DNA of 64,000 bases from UBA2137 sp963740205 (GCA_963740205.1 CAVUDD010000005.1:248001-312000), one strand, 5' to 3'. Positions 18,812 through 27,379 are shown, counted from the first letter of the stretch. Program-made: numbers and translations. The notes: a model not told the origin generated them from the sequence alone.

Positions 18812-18865
18812 ATCCGGTCATTCTTTCATCTAGAGGAGGAATGGGCGATGAAAAAATAACCGGAT
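18812..18865 (-). terminator. Long stem-loop, possible terminator or small-RNA element
   Basis: ATCCGGT at 18812 and ACCGGAT at 18859 are the ends of a 19-position stem with a 16-nt loop. Read on the plus strand there are two C-A mismatches; read on the minus strand these become G-U pairs, so the stem is unbroken only in minus-strand RNA. In that orientation the loop contains CCTCCTCT, an anti-Shine-Dalgarno-like sequence, and the stem is followed by TATTTCTTT. It lies between two converging genes (stop at 18792 on +, stop at 18975 on -), so transcription termination is the plain explanation. Confidence 0.55.
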
Positions 18866-18974
18866 ATATATTTTGCATTCCGTTTTCTGGTACACGGGTT
18901 CAGCAAGTATTACCAAAACAAATTCATATCATATCGGCTTCAGTAGGAGCGGGGCATGGGCACCGATACTATTA

Positions 18975-19511
18975 TCATTTGTTTCGTTTTTCTCTTAACG
19001 CTTCTTGTTTTTTGCAATCTCTGTAGGCACTAACAGCGTAGGCGGGGGTACCTGATCCTGTCTGCATCCACATTGCTGGCGTTATAGAGCTCATTGTGCT
19101 GCCTCTTTGTCTTTGTTTATTTGAGGGTGCGATGGCAATACGCACTCCCAACATAAGACTTAAAGCAGCTGCGGTTCCGGCTTTGCGCCGATTAGGGTCC
19201 ATAGCGTCGCCACCTTGACTGGCATGATGTAGAGAGGGAGCATTGTCAAGATAGGCGGTCTGAAGCAGGTATCTGCATGTATCGCCATGGTCCAAAGAAG
19301 ACTGTGAGGATGAGAATGAAGACGAAGGTGTTAAGGTTGAAGATAAAGCCTTCGCCCCCATTTCATCAATATTTTCGTAGGTGAACGCATGGGCCTTAAA
19401 GGACATGAGAAGCAATGCACTGGCTGTGCATACCAGAATAAGACACCAGACAAGCAATACAGCCTCGAAGGACCGGATTGATTTCATGTTAACATGCGAA
19501 GAAACAGACAT
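18975..19511 (-). CDS. Hypothetical exported or membrane-anchored protein
   Basis: A 178-residue product with one N-terminal hydrophobic segment (VLLVWCLILVCTASALLLMSF) ending near KAHAFT, consistent with a signal peptide. A serine-rich linker follows (SSSFSSSQSS). The segment RRKAGTAAALSLMLGVRIAIAPSN looks like a second amphipathic or weakly hydrophobic stretch. An in-frame Met at residue 9 is an alternative start. The last residues (CKKQEALREKRNK) are strongly basic. I do not recognise a family. It stands alone between the zinc-finger gene and another hypothetical gene. Confidence 0.5.
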   Translation of the reverse strand: MSVSSHVNMKSIRSFEAVLLVWCLILVCTASALLLMSFKAHAFTYENIDEMGAKALSSTLTPSSSFSSSQSSLDHGDTCRYLLQTAYLDNAPSLHHASQGGDAMDPNRRKAGTAAALSLMLGVRIAIAPSNKQRQRGSTMSSITPAMWMQTGSGTPAYAVSAYRDCKKQEALREKRNK

Positions 19512-19664
19512 AGACCACCCACAAGCGTAATAAGTTTTTTATTAATGGGTTATTATTATGTAAACCCTTATATCTTCATATCAACATGAAAGTTCCGCAG
19601 GGTCTAGTTTTATCGTTTCAAAATTTATTAAGAAGTAAATTAAACTTTAGATAATTTTTATACT

Positions 19665-20039
19665 TTAAGGCCTCAATAGGTCGCGAGGGGGCGCTTCTTC
19701 TACGCTAGGGCAGCTATCGGAAATTGGCAAAGATGTGTGTCCCTTATCACCAAAAAAATATCTTAGTTGAAATTTATTGCCCTTGAAGTCTATGCGACCA
19801 CTACCATCATCAAATTCTTGTCTTATCCTAAAGCGATCATCACACCGATCAACTAAACGAAATCGATAGCTATTATCATCTGTGTCTTCGTGTGTTGGTT
19901 CTTCTACTGTGTGTATGGGTACAGACTCCTCCAATCGGAAGTCACCCATATCTTCAAGCTGGATGGATTCATTTGTAAGAGCTTCTTGCATAGGCGAGGG
20001 ACTGGAAGCAGCAGCCGCAAAAAAGAGAAAATGTATCAA
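19665..20039 (-). CDS. Small hypothetical secreted protein
   Basis: Up to 124 residues from a TTG codon preceded by AGGG; no ATG is available upstream in this frame. The N-terminus LIHFLFFAAAASSPSP has a short hydrophobic stretch. The rest is acidic with a basic, cysteine-containing core (FRLVDRCDDRFRIRQEFDDGSGRIDFKG) that alternates like beta strands, and a second Cys near the end. No family recognised. The start and even the reality of the gene are uncertain, although the composition is protein-like and no better frame exists here. Confidence 0.4.
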   Translation of the reverse strand: MIHFLFFAAAASSPSPMQEALTNESIQLEDMGDFRLEESVPIHTVEEPTHEDTDDNSYRFRLVDRCDDRFRIRQEFDDGSGRIDFKGNKFQLRYFFGDKGHTSLPISDSCPSVEEAPPRDLLRP

Positions 20040-20110
20040 AGTTTTTATCCCTGCTGTATTTTTCGTATAACGAACAATATCACGAAAAATTCTACATGGA
20101 TAAGCTTATG

Positions 20111-20842
20111 TTAATTTATTGGGTAGTTGTTAAACACATATTGCCCATTCGCGACCGAAGCAATAGGTGGCTGCCTAGTTTCTTCAAACAAAAGATAGCC
20201 TTCCTGCAGGTTTCTCCAGAACGAATACCAAGGCGAACCAATATTGGCAATTAGATTTTCTTCGGTCATATGAAAAGGGAATATATCTATAGGAACCGAG
20301 CGCTGGCCGCCTTGGTGGGCAAGCTCAACAATTGCATATATTTCTTCAATTTGTTGATCAGTCATCGCATAACAACCTACAGATTTACAATCTCCATGAA
20401 CCATTATGTGTGAACCTGTTCGGCCATAAGAGCGATCATAGGCGTTAGGGTATTGAATATTGAATGCAAGGTGGTATTTGCTGTTTGGATTCATAAATTG
20501 CGGCTCCACCACATAGAATCCCTCAGGCGACTGTTTGTCCCCCTCTTTTAATTTAGGCCCCAGCTGACCCGAATATTTACAAATAGGATAAGTTTTATAA
20601 AGAGAGTATTCGCCACTTATATCATCGCGTAGCCACATTTGCATGATGGCCGACTGTTTAAAAACTCGCAAATAAACAGGCGTTCCCGGAGTAAAATGAC
20701 GCTGTTCAAAATCAATTTTAACTTGCGCCACGACAGCGTCACGTTTTTGTTGCCACCATGTAAGTGGGTCCAAATCTATACCTGAGCATGAAGTCAGCAG
20801 AAACGTGGCAGACAGGGCTAAAAGGGCTAGGGTGCGAAACAT
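20111..20842 (-). CDS. YafK-like L,D-transpeptidase family lipoprotein
   Basis: A YkuD-fold enzyme of the YafK/DpaA subgroup, whose members act on peptidoglycan-lipoprotein or peptide crosslinks in the periplasm. The signal MFRTLALLALSATFLLTSC ends in a lipobox Cys. The catalytic region reads HIMVHGDCKSVGCYAMTD, with the His and nucleophile Cys of the HxxC-S-x-G-C motif. Upstream are the substrate strands QSPEGFYVVEP and SKYHLAFNIQYPN. The length of 243 residues fits. It is 76 bp downstream of rho on the same strand, so it may be read from the rho promoter. Whether it forms or removes crosslinks cannot be told from sequence. Confidence 0.85.
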   Translation of the reverse strand: MFRTLALLALSATFLLTSCSGIDLDPLTWWQQKRDAVVAQVKIDFEQRHFTPGTPVYLRVFKQSAIMQMWLRDDISGEYSLYKTYPICKYSGQLGPKLKEGDKQSPEGFYVVEPQFMNPNSKYHLAFNIQYPNAYDRSYGRTGSHIMVHGDCKSVGCYAMTDQQIEEIYAIVELAHQGGQRSVPIDIFPFHMTEENLIANIGSPWYSFWRNLQEGYLLFEETRQPPIASVANGQYVFNNYPIN

Positions 20843-20918
20843 CGCTTTATCCTAAACAGAAAGTCTTGCAAGAAAAATGGGTATTTAAAAAAATGTCCCC
20901 AGAACAATAGAAAAATTC

Positions 20919-22175
20919 TTACTGGTTCATTGAATCAAAAAATTCGCTATTGGACTTTGTAACCTTCATTTTACCCAACAGGAATTCAACTGCGTCGACG
21001 GTTCCCATAGGGTTAAGGATACGGCGCAAGACCCACATCTTCTGTAGGGTTGCTGGATCAACAAGCAACTCTTCCTTACGGGTACCTGATTTTTGAATAT
21101 CAATTGAAGGGAATACGCGCTTATCAGAAATCTTACGGTCAAGAACAATCTCGGCATTACCAGTACCTTTAAATTCCTCAAAGATGACTTCATCCATACG
21201 TGACCCTGTTTCAATCAATGCCGTTGCAATAATTGTGAGTGAGCCGCCTTGCTCAATATTACGTGCAGCACCAAAGAAACGTTTAGGACGCTGCAACGCG
21301 TTTGCATCCACACCACCAGTAAGAACCTTACCAGACGAAGGCACAACCGTATTGTAGGCGCGGGCAAGCCTCGTGATAGAATCTAAAAGTATAATAACAT
21401 CGCGCTTATGCTCAACGAGGCGCTTGGCTTTTTCCATTACCATTTCTGCCACTTGTACGTGACGTGAGGCTGGTTCATCAAAAGTTGACGAAATAACTTC
21501 ACCGCGCACAGAGCGCGCCATGTCGGTAACCTCCTCAGGGCGTTCATCAATCAAAAGAACAATAAGATAGGCATCTGGATGATTTGCAGCGATAGAGCTT
21601 GCTATATTCTGCAACATAACTGTTTTACCAGTACGAGGGGGCGCAACAATCAGAGCGCGCTGTCCAAATCCAATTGGTGAAACAAGTTCGATTACGCGCT
21701 GTGTGTTGTGCTTTTCTGTTGGATCATCAATCTCGAGCTTGATTTTGCGCTCGGGGTATAAGGGTGTAAGATTATCAAAATTGATACGGTGACGTGTTTT
21801 CTCGGGTGACTCGCTGTTGATACTGTCAACCTTAAGGAGCGCGAAATAACGCTCATTATCCTTAGGGGCACGAATTTCACCCTCAACAACATCACCAGTT
21901 CTCAGGCCAAAACGTCTGACCTGACTTGGAGAAACGTAAATATCATCTGGACCCGGAAGGTAGTTTTCCTCTGGCGCGCGCAAGAAACCAAAACCATCTT
22001 GCAAGACCTCAAGAACACCGCTTCCTGCAATGGGCGCGCCTTCTTGTGCAAGTCTTTTGAGGACAGCAAACATGATGTCCTGCTTGCGCATAGAGCCACA
22101 ATTTTCAATTTCAAGTTCTTCGGCAAAAGCGAGAAGATCTGCGGGGGAGCGTGTTTTTAATTCTTGTAAATTCAT
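20919..22175 (-). CDS. rho: Transcription termination factor Rho
   Basis: Rho is the hexameric RNA helicase that ends transcription at rho-dependent sites. The 418-residue protein has the N-terminal MNLQELKTRSPADLLAFAEEL, the RNA-binding cold-shock-like domain (GFGFLRAPEENYLPGPDDIYVS) and the Walker A loop PPRTGKTVMLQNIA. Walker B is YLIVLLIDERPEEVTDM, and the Q loop region is AYNTVVPSSGKVLTGGVDANAL. Gene order hemE-hemH-hemJ-rho is typical of alphaproteobacteria. A 9-bp stem with an AAA loop lies at 22317-22337 in its leader, and rho autoregulates in some bacteria, but the role of this stem is unknown. Confidence 0.97.
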   Translation of the reverse strand: MNLQELKTRSPADLLAFAEELEIENCGSMRKQDIMFAVLKRLAQEGAPIAGSGVLEVLQDGFGFLRAPEENYLPGPDDIYVSPSQVRRFGLRTGDVVEGEIRAPKDNERYFALLKVDSINSESPEKTRHRINFDNLTPLYPERKIKLEIDDPTEKHNTQRVIELVSPIGFGQRALIVAPPRTGKTVMLQNIASSIAANHPDAYLIVLLIDERPEEVTDMARSVRGEVISSTFDEPASRHVQVAEMVMEKAKRLVEHKRDVIILLDSITRLARAYNTVVPSSGKVLTGGVDANALQRPKRFFGAARNIEQGGSLTIIATALIETGSRMDEVIFEEFKGTGNAEIVLDRKISDKRVFPSIDIQKSGTRKEELLVDPATLQKMWVLRRILNPMGTVDAVEFLLGKMKVTKSNSEFFDSMNQ

Positions 22176-22394
22176 GGGAAAATCTTAACTGCGAAAGGCG
22201 CTTAAGCCTGAAGGTCCAATTCTAATGTGTTGAATGGTTATGGTATGTTGGAATTCTTTTTTTACCCTGTTTCCTCTGCAAGTTTGGGAAACAAATATTA
22301 AACTAAAATTTAGGGATTTCGTGTCAAAGACATGAAAGTTATAGCATGAAATACAAGCGAGTCAACAGTTTATCATAATATAGGTAATAAATTA

Positions 22395-22838
22395 TTAAAA
22401 AGGTTTCACGATGACCATAATAACTATCACAATCATGAGGATTGTTGGCGCCTCATTCCACATCTTATAAAATTTGGCGCTCCTGATGTTTTTACCCTGT
22501 TCGAAGTTGCTTCTCCATTTAGCAAAAACCATGTGTAGAACACTTAACAGAATTACACATGTAAATTTTGCATGCATCCAACCACCGTCAAAAACTGATG
22601 GGTTGGCAAAAATCAACAGCAAACCAAAGAGCCATGTGGCTATCATTGCTGGGTTCATGATAATTTTGAGAAGACGCTTCTCCATAATCGCCAAGGTGGT
22701 CTGGGTAGACTTAACGGTTTCCTCTGCGTGATAGGCAAAAAGCCTTGGCAGATAAAGTAGCCCCACCATCCATGAAATAACTGCGATTAAGTGCAGAGCC
22801 TTTAGCCAAAGATAATACTCGAGTAAGAAATTTTGCAT
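22395..22838 (-). CDS. hemJ: Protoporphyrinogen IX oxidase HemJ
   Basis: HemJ is the membrane protoporphyrinogen oxidase used in place of HemG or HemY by many alphaproteobacteria. The 147-residue protein has four hydrophobic segments, and its first helix carries LKALHLIAVISWMVGLLYLPRLF with the conserved His and Arg. The second half has MEKRLLKIIMNPAMIATWLFG and the C-terminal helix IVIVIMVIVKPF. It lies 32 bp downstream of hemH, giving the last two heme steps side by side. Confidence 0.93.
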   Translation of the reverse strand: MQNFLLEYYLWLKALHLIAVISWMVGLLYLPRLFAYHAEETVKSTQTTLAIMEKRLLKIIMNPAMIATWLFGLLLIFANPSVFDGGWMHAKFTCVILLSVLHMVFAKWRSNFEQGKNIRSAKFYKMWNEAPTILMIVIVIMVIVKPF

Positions 22839-22870
22839 GAATTAATTACTGCGCCTCTTGGGGGGTAAAA

Positions 22871-23917
22871 TCAAGCGGCTTTCTCTTTCATGGGACATTT
22901 TGAAAAATTTCTAGGGCACAGTTTCTTATGTTCGCTTGAGCAAATGTCGTTCGCACTTTTGCTTGCCCTCACGATATCAGCTAAACCCCTTATAAAATCT
23001 TCCTCAACACCAACGGTTTCAACTTTTTCGTAAGTGTGAATTCCAAGATTTTCGGCTAACTCACGGTACTCAATGTCAAGCTCGACAAGCGTCTCAACAT
23101 GTTCTTGTGTAAAGGCGTGTGGGTAAATCACAACGGGCACCTTATCCGCTGCGGCTTTCTCTAACGCCTCCTCTGTTGAGGGGCCAATCCATTTTAGCGG
23201 GCCAACACGCGACTGATAACAAATCTCCCAATCGAGATTTTCTATGCCTGTTTCTCTAGCAATAATTTGTGCTGATTGCTCGCACTGCCATTGGTAGGGA
23301 TCACCCTTTTTGATAATTTTTTCGGGGAGTCCGTGCGCAGAAAATAAAAGCCTTGGCGCTTGCTTGGCGCTTTTTTCAGCGCGATCATACACTTTACGGA
23401 TATTTTTTGCTGAGGATTTTATGAAACCCCGATCCCAAGGGTAACAGCAAATTTTATGTGTGGGGGTATCTGCCAGATATTTTTTAGCTTGCCTGTCCCA
23501 ACTCTCAAAAGATGACTTGGTGGTGGTGGTGGAAAACTGCGGATAAAGAGGCAATAAAATTATCTTTTCTGCGCCCCATTTTTTTACGTCCTGCACAACT
23601 TCCTTTGCCATAGGATGCCAATAATTCATACAAATCCAGCTTTTATACTCATCCTCATCATTCGCAAGAACGGTCTCTAATGCATTAGCCTGGGCAAGTG
23701 AGTTTGCAAGAAGGGGGGACTTACCGCCAATAAATCCATAACTTTCACCAGCTTCTCTTTTCGAGCGTCTTTTCGAGATTAGCTTTGCAAGAAGGTAGCG
23801 TAGTGGATAAGGAAGCCCTATGATATTTTTATCTGTAAAAAAATTCATCAAAAAGGGTTCGATGTTTTCTGCTTTGTCTGGTCCGCCCAGATTAAATAAA
23901 ACAACGGCTATTTTCAC
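22871..23917 (-). CDS. hemH: Ferrochelatase
   Basis: HemH inserts Fe2+ into protoporphyrin IX, the last step of protoheme synthesis. The 348-residue protein has the N-terminal VVLFNLGGPDKAENIEPFL, CMNYWHP, LPLYPQFS, LLFSAHGLPEKII with the catalytic His, and YQSRVGPLKWIGPSTEE. The C-terminal KLCPRNFSKCPMKEKAA contains cysteines (CSSEHKKLCPRNFSKC) that resemble the extra Cys tail of some ferrochelatases, which can hold a [2Fe-2S] cluster; whether it does here is open. Start overlaps the hemE stop by 4 bp. Confidence 0.96.
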   Translation of the reverse strand: MKIAVVLFNLGGPDKAENIEPFLMNFFTDKNIIGLPYPLRYLLAKLISKRRSKREAGESYGFIGGKSPLLANSLAQANALETVLANDEDEYKSWICMNYWHPMAKEVVQDVKKWGAEKIILLPLYPQFSTTTTKSSFESWDRQAKKYLADTPTHKICCYPWDRGFIKSSAKNIRKVYDRAEKSAKQAPRLLFSAHGLPEKIIKKGDPYQWQCEQSAQIIARETGIENLDWEICYQSRVGPLKWIGPSTEEALEKAAADKVPVVIYPHAFTQEHVETLVELDIEYRELAENLGIHTYEKVETVGVEEDFIRGLADIVRASKSANDICSSEHKKLCPRNFSKCPMKEKAA

Positions 23918-24948
23918 GCTCGTACCATTTCTACCAATTTTGCAACATTTTCAGGTTTTGTTTCCTTGATAACACCATGGCCAAGGTTGAAAATATGGGG
24001 ACGATTTGCGGTAACCTCAAGTATTTTTATAATATCTTTTTTCATGATTTCTCCACCGGATAATAGGGATTCTGGAGAGAGATAGCCTTGGGTTGCAATC
24101 GATAAAGGAAGAGTTTTAATAAAATCAACGCCAACTTTCGGCGACAATGCCATACAGTCAAGATCTGGGATTTGTGAATAGGTCTTCAAATCATCCAATG
24201 TTTCCGTCTTTGCAAAACCAATAAACGGAATATCAGGATATTTTTGCTTGAGCACAGTTCTTATTTTCGCAGCAGGGAGTACGCAGTATTTTTCAAATTC
24301 CTGTCCTGTTAGGAGATTTGCCCAGCTCTCAAAAAGCTTGATTACTTCTGCTCCCGCCTCAATTTGTCCTGATAAATATTCAATTGTTGCCTCAGTTAAA
24401 ATATCAACCAGTCTTTGAAATTGCTCTGGATCATTGCGCATAAACTCGATGGCTTTAGGAAAATCGGTCTTCCCATGTCCTTGAACAGCATAGCAGGCAA
24501 CTGTCCATGGAGCTCCCGCAAAACCTATCAACGCCGTATTTGAAAAGCTCTCGTTTTTTAATTGCTGTCTAACCTTGGAAACAGTTTGATAGATAGAGTT
24601 ATAACGTTCGTGTTTTTTATCGCCATGAAGTTTGGCAAAATCTTTTTCCGATTGAATCGTATCAAGGACGGGGCCTTCGCCTTTTTTAAACTCAAGACTT
24701 AGACCCAAGGCGTGAGGAATAATCAAAATATCTGAAAATAATATTGCTCCATCCATGTCAAATCTACGAATGGGTTGCATTGTAACTTCGCAGGCATCTT
24801 CTGGTGAATAAACCAAATTAAGGAACGAGCCTTTTTCTTCCCTAAGTTTTCTGTATTCAGGAAGATATCTTCCCGCCTGTCGCATAAGCCAGATAGGGGG
24901 TTTATTGCAAGCCTGTTTGTTGGCTAGGACTTTGAGTATGTCTTTCAT
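23914..24948 (-). CDS. hemE: Uroporphyrinogen decarboxylase
   Basis: HemE removes four carboxyl groups from uroporphyrinogen III to give coproporphyrinogen III. The 344-residue protein has the signature PPIWLMRQAGRYLPEYR at the start, FSDILIIPHALGLSLEF, GFAGAPWTVACY with conserved Gly-Pro, IKLFESWANLL, and IFNLGHGVIKET near the end. It is the first gene of the minus-strand series hemE-hemH-hemJ-rho. The adjoining gap at 24949-25282 is the candidate replication origin; in Caulobacter the origin lies beside hemE. Confidence 0.97.
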   Translation of the reverse strand: MKDILKVLANKQACNKPPIWLMRQAGRYLPEYRKLREEKGSFLNLVYSPEDACEVTMQPIRRFDMDGAILFSDILIIPHALGLSLEFKKGEGPVLDTIQSEKDFAKLHGDKKHERYNSIYQTVSKVRQQLKNESFSNTALIGFAGAPWTVACYAVQGHGKTDFPKAIEFMRNDPEQFQRLVDILTEATIEYLSGQIEAGAEVIKLFESWANLLTGQEFEKYCVLPAAKIRTVLKQKYPDIPFIGFAKTETLDDLKTYSQIPDLDCMALSPKVGVDFIKTLPLSIATQGYLSPESLLSGGEIMKKDIIKILEVTANRPHIFNLGHGVIKETKPENVAKLVEMVRA

Positions 24949-25282
24949 AATAAAAAGAACTCTAATTAAATATAATAATAATAAAAGGTATTTGTTCTTA
25001 GTTGGTCCTGTGGGTATGGGGATTAAAACTTATCCCTTTTTTAACCCACAGTTTCGTAAAGCTAGCGAATCCGCACACACTTCGATTTAAACAAATTACT
25101 TATCCATAGTGGAGACAACGTATAAAAAATTGTATCCTCACAGTATAAATTACATTGGTAACTTCGCATGAAATGGGTGTAACTATGCTTTTTGAGTTAT
25201 CCTTAGATTCGTGGACAGGGTTTTCCGCAAAGTTATCCTGTGGTAGAAAAAACGAACAACAACAACAAAGAGAAATTCCCTC
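24949..25282. other. oriC: Candidate chromosomal replication origin (oriC)
   Basis: A 334-bp gap with no gene, divergently flanked by hemE (-) and an unknown gene (+). It opens with an AT-rich run (about 24950-24990) that could serve as the unwinding element. It holds several sequences close to the DnaA box TTATCCACA: TTATCCATA at 25100-25108, TTATCCTTA at 25197-25205, TTATCCTGT at 25233-25241, TTATCCCTT at 25030-25038, and TGTGGGTAT at 25009-25017 on the other strand. None is a perfect match. Position beside hemE and 8-12 kb from a parS cluster fits Caulobacter. The gap must also carry the promoters of both flanking genes. Confidence 0.55.
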
Positions 25283-25897
25283 GTGCAACAGCTTGCTTAT
25301 ATAAAGCTTAATAAATCTGAAACAAGAGATATGCTTTTAGTATTAAAAGATAGGCTTGATCTTGTCGATGTAAGTGCTGATACAATTGATATATTAAGTG
25401 CGTCCTTACCATTCTATCCAGGATATAGACTGCTTGAACTTACAGATAGGTCATCATCTCCAATAAAAAGACGGTTTGTTATTTACCGAGGCGATGACAT
25501 TGTTTTTATGGATTATACTAATACACCAATCTACGAACTCAATAAAAGAGCCCCGATTTCCTTTACTAGGGACACCCTCTTTGATTACGTTAGATTTTTC
25601 TTTAGATTTGTCAGGGGTCGTCACGGGCGCTTTATCGTAACGGAAAGCCTTGATGATATACAGTGGCGCGAAGAGCCGTCAGTAAACAGCCGTAAGTCTC
25701 TTGATAAAATGATAGAGCCGCTTTTTATAAAAGAAATAAATGATGACGGCTCTTATATACTAGGTGCAAATGTCATATTTAAAGACGCGCTTTTCGGCTG
25801 TAATATCAATGTTAAGCAAAATGGTATTATACGCCTATCTGACGAAAACCTACTCGTTGAAAGCTTGCCTGTCGTTGACGACGTTCTGGGTGTTTGA
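25283..25897 (+). CDS. Conserved hypothetical protein beside the putative origin
   Basis: A 204-residue soluble protein from GTG 25283 (weak AAAGAGA upstream). The first third is helical (KSETRDMLLVLKDRLDLVDVS), followed by YPGYRLLELTDRS and a basic RHGRFIVTESLDDIQWREEP block that looks like the conserved core. The second half alternates as beta strands (ILGANVIFKDALFGCNINVK). No signal peptide or membrane segment. It seems to belong to a family of alphaproteobacterial hypothetical proteins without assigned function. Its place next to the presumed origin, divergent from hemE, is the only context clue. Confidence 0.75.
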   Translation: MQQLAYIKLNKSETRDMLLVLKDRLDLVDVSADTIDILSASLPFYPGYRLLELTDRSSSPIKRRFVIYRGDDIVFMDYTNTPIYELNKRAPISFTRDTLFDYVRFFFRFVRGRHGRFIVTESLDDIQWREEPSVNSRKSLDKMIEPLFIKEINDDGSYILGANVIFKDALFGCNINVKQNGIIRLSDENLLVESLPVVDDVLGV

Positions 25898-26009
25898 ATA
25901 TAACCTCTTATTTTACTATAACCCTTGAAAATTATGACTTGATACCCCATATTGTTGGTGAGTTTTAAGCTGTCCCCATTTAACCATTATTTACAAAAGG
26001 AGTTTCCGG

Positions 26010-26717
26010 ATGGACACAAATCGTACAACACAAACAGTAGATCAAAATGCTGTTACCTATGACGCAGGTTTGCGTGCGCACATGACGCGAATATATAACC
26101 GCATGTCATTGGGCGTTTTCCTAACAGGTATAGTTGCTTATTTCGTTGCCTCTTCTGGTTTTGCGAACGTTCTTTACTCAAATCCTATGATTGCAATTAT
26201 CTTGGCGTTTTCACCGCTAGCAGTTGTTTGGTTTGGATTCCGTCCAGACAGAATGCAAGCCAGCACATTAAGATTATCCTTTTTTGCAATTTCCGCACTC
26301 TATGGATTAAGCTTCTCTGCAATCTTCCTTGTTTATGCAGGTACAGATATCGCTAGAGCATTCTTTTTAGCTGCGGGAGCGTTTGCGGGTCTTAGCCTGT
26401 TTGGTTACACGACAAAGAAAAACCTAACGGCGATGGGCTCGTTCCTTGTTATGGGGATGTTTGGCTTAATTATCTTGAGTGTGATTAATATGTTTGTTGG
26501 CTCAAGCTTGATGCAAAACGTTGTCGCTGGTGCAGGGATTATTATTTTTGGTGGACTGACCGCATGGGAAACACAACGCATGAAAGAAATGTATCAACCA
26601 GGCCAAGGCGAAGAACTAAACAGCCGTATGGGCTGGGCTGCAGCGCTTAATCTTTATATAAGCTTTATAGCACTGTTCCAATATATCCTGCATTTTGTAG
26701 GTATGAATCGCGATTAG
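26010..26717 (+). CDS. Bax inhibitor-1/YccA family membrane protein
   Basis: A 235-residue inner-membrane protein with seven hydrophobic segments, including MSLGVFLTGIVAYFVAS, MIAIILAFSPLAVVWFGF, FFAISALYGLSFSAIFLVYA and the last ISFIALFQYILHFVG. The conserved ends of the BI-1 fold are present (LRAHMTRIYNRMSLGV at the N-terminus). Bacterial members (YccA, YbhL, BsYetJ) are linked to proton-sensitive calcium leak or to inhibition of the FtsH protease. AAAGGAG precedes the ATG. A terminator follows at 26748. Confidence 0.9.
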   Translation: MDTNRTTQTVDQNAVTYDAGLRAHMTRIYNRMSLGVFLTGIVAYFVASSGFANVLYSNPMIAIILAFSPLAVVWFGFRPDRMQASTLRLSFFAISALYGLSFSAIFLVYAGTDIARAFFLAAGAFAGLSLFGYTTKKNLTAMGSFLVMGMFGLIILSVINMFVGSSLMQNVVAGAGIIIFGGLTAWETQRMKEMYQPGQGEELNSRMGWAAALNLYISFIALFQYILHFVGMNRD

Positions 26718-26747
26718 AATCTAATAAAATTAAAGACACAATAAGCG

Positions 26748-26777
26748 CCGCCCTAAAGAAATTTAGGGCGGTTTTTT
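26748..26777 (+). terminator. Rho-independent terminator
   Basis: A perfect 10-bp stem CCGCCCTAAA/TTTAGGGCGG with a GAAA loop followed by six T. It ends the transcript of the BI-1 family gene. Confidence 0.93.
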
Positions 26778-26854
26778 CATGCTATTGACGCGAATCTTGA
26801 TGTAGGGAATAATCATGCAGTTGATTCTACTAAATTTTTCAAGGAGTTATATTA

Positions 26855-27355
26855 ATGTTTAAGGAATTCAAAGAATTTATAGCCCGCGGCAATGTCATGG
26901 ATATGGCCGTTGGTATTATCATGGGTGCTGCGTTTACTGCGATTGTGAACTCAGCCGTTGGCGATTTGATTATGCCGATTATTGGCTTTTTGACTGATGG
27001 AGTTGATTTCTCAAAGAAATTTATTACGCTTGGTCTTGAGCAATATCCAACAATGGAGGCCGCGCAGGCTGCTGGTGCGGTTGCAATTACATACGGCCTA
27101 TTCATTAACGCTGTAATTAATTTTCTTATTATAGCTTTTTGTGTGTTCTTGCTTGTTAAAGGCGTGAACAACCTGAAGCGTAAGGCAGAGGATCCAAAGG
27201 CTAAAGACGCACCACCACCATCAAAAGACATCGTGCTATTGACGGAAATTCGCGACGCTCTGACAAAGTCACCAGTTAGAGCTCCGGCAAAAGCTCCAGC
27301 GACAGTCAAGAAGGCGACTGCTAAAAAAGCGCCAACTAAGAAAAAGAAGAAATAA
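26855..27355 (+). CDS. mscL: Large-conductance mechanosensitive channel MscL
   Basis: MscL opens under extreme membrane tension and releases solutes on osmotic down-shock. The N-terminal amphipathic helix and first membrane helix read FKEFKEFIARGNVMDMAVGIIMG, and the second helix is YGLFINAVINFLIIAFCVFLLV. The family length is about 136-150; this one is 166 residues because of a C-terminal tail rich in Lys, Ala and Pro (about residues 145-166, KAPATVKKATAKKAPTKKKKK) after the conserved cytoplasmic helix LTEIRDALTK. AAGGAG precedes the ATG. Confidence 0.95.
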   Translation: MFKEFKEFIARGNVMDMAVGIIMGAAFTAIVNSAVGDLIMPIIGFLTDGVDFSKKFITLGLEQYPTMEAAQAAGAVAITYGLFINAVINFLIIAFCVFLLVKGVNNLKRKAEDPKAKDAPPPSKDIVLLTEIRDALTKSPVRAPAKAPATVKKATAKKAPTKKKKK

Positions 27356-27379
27356 CTCTCTTCAAAATACAGATAGACA

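Noticed and set aside
18848..18859. Two-codon mini-ORF ATG AAA AAA TAA in the hairpin
   Set aside because: Too short to judge, and the hairpin itself explains the sequence.
18841..19026. Small plus-strand gene starting next to GAGGAGG
   Set aside because: The ribosome-site-like sequence is only one base from the ATG and is part of the hairpin loop; the 61-residue product has no protein-like features.
22403..22413. Partial parS-like GTTTCACGATG upstream of hemJ end
   Set aside because: Only half of the palindrome matches; probably chance.
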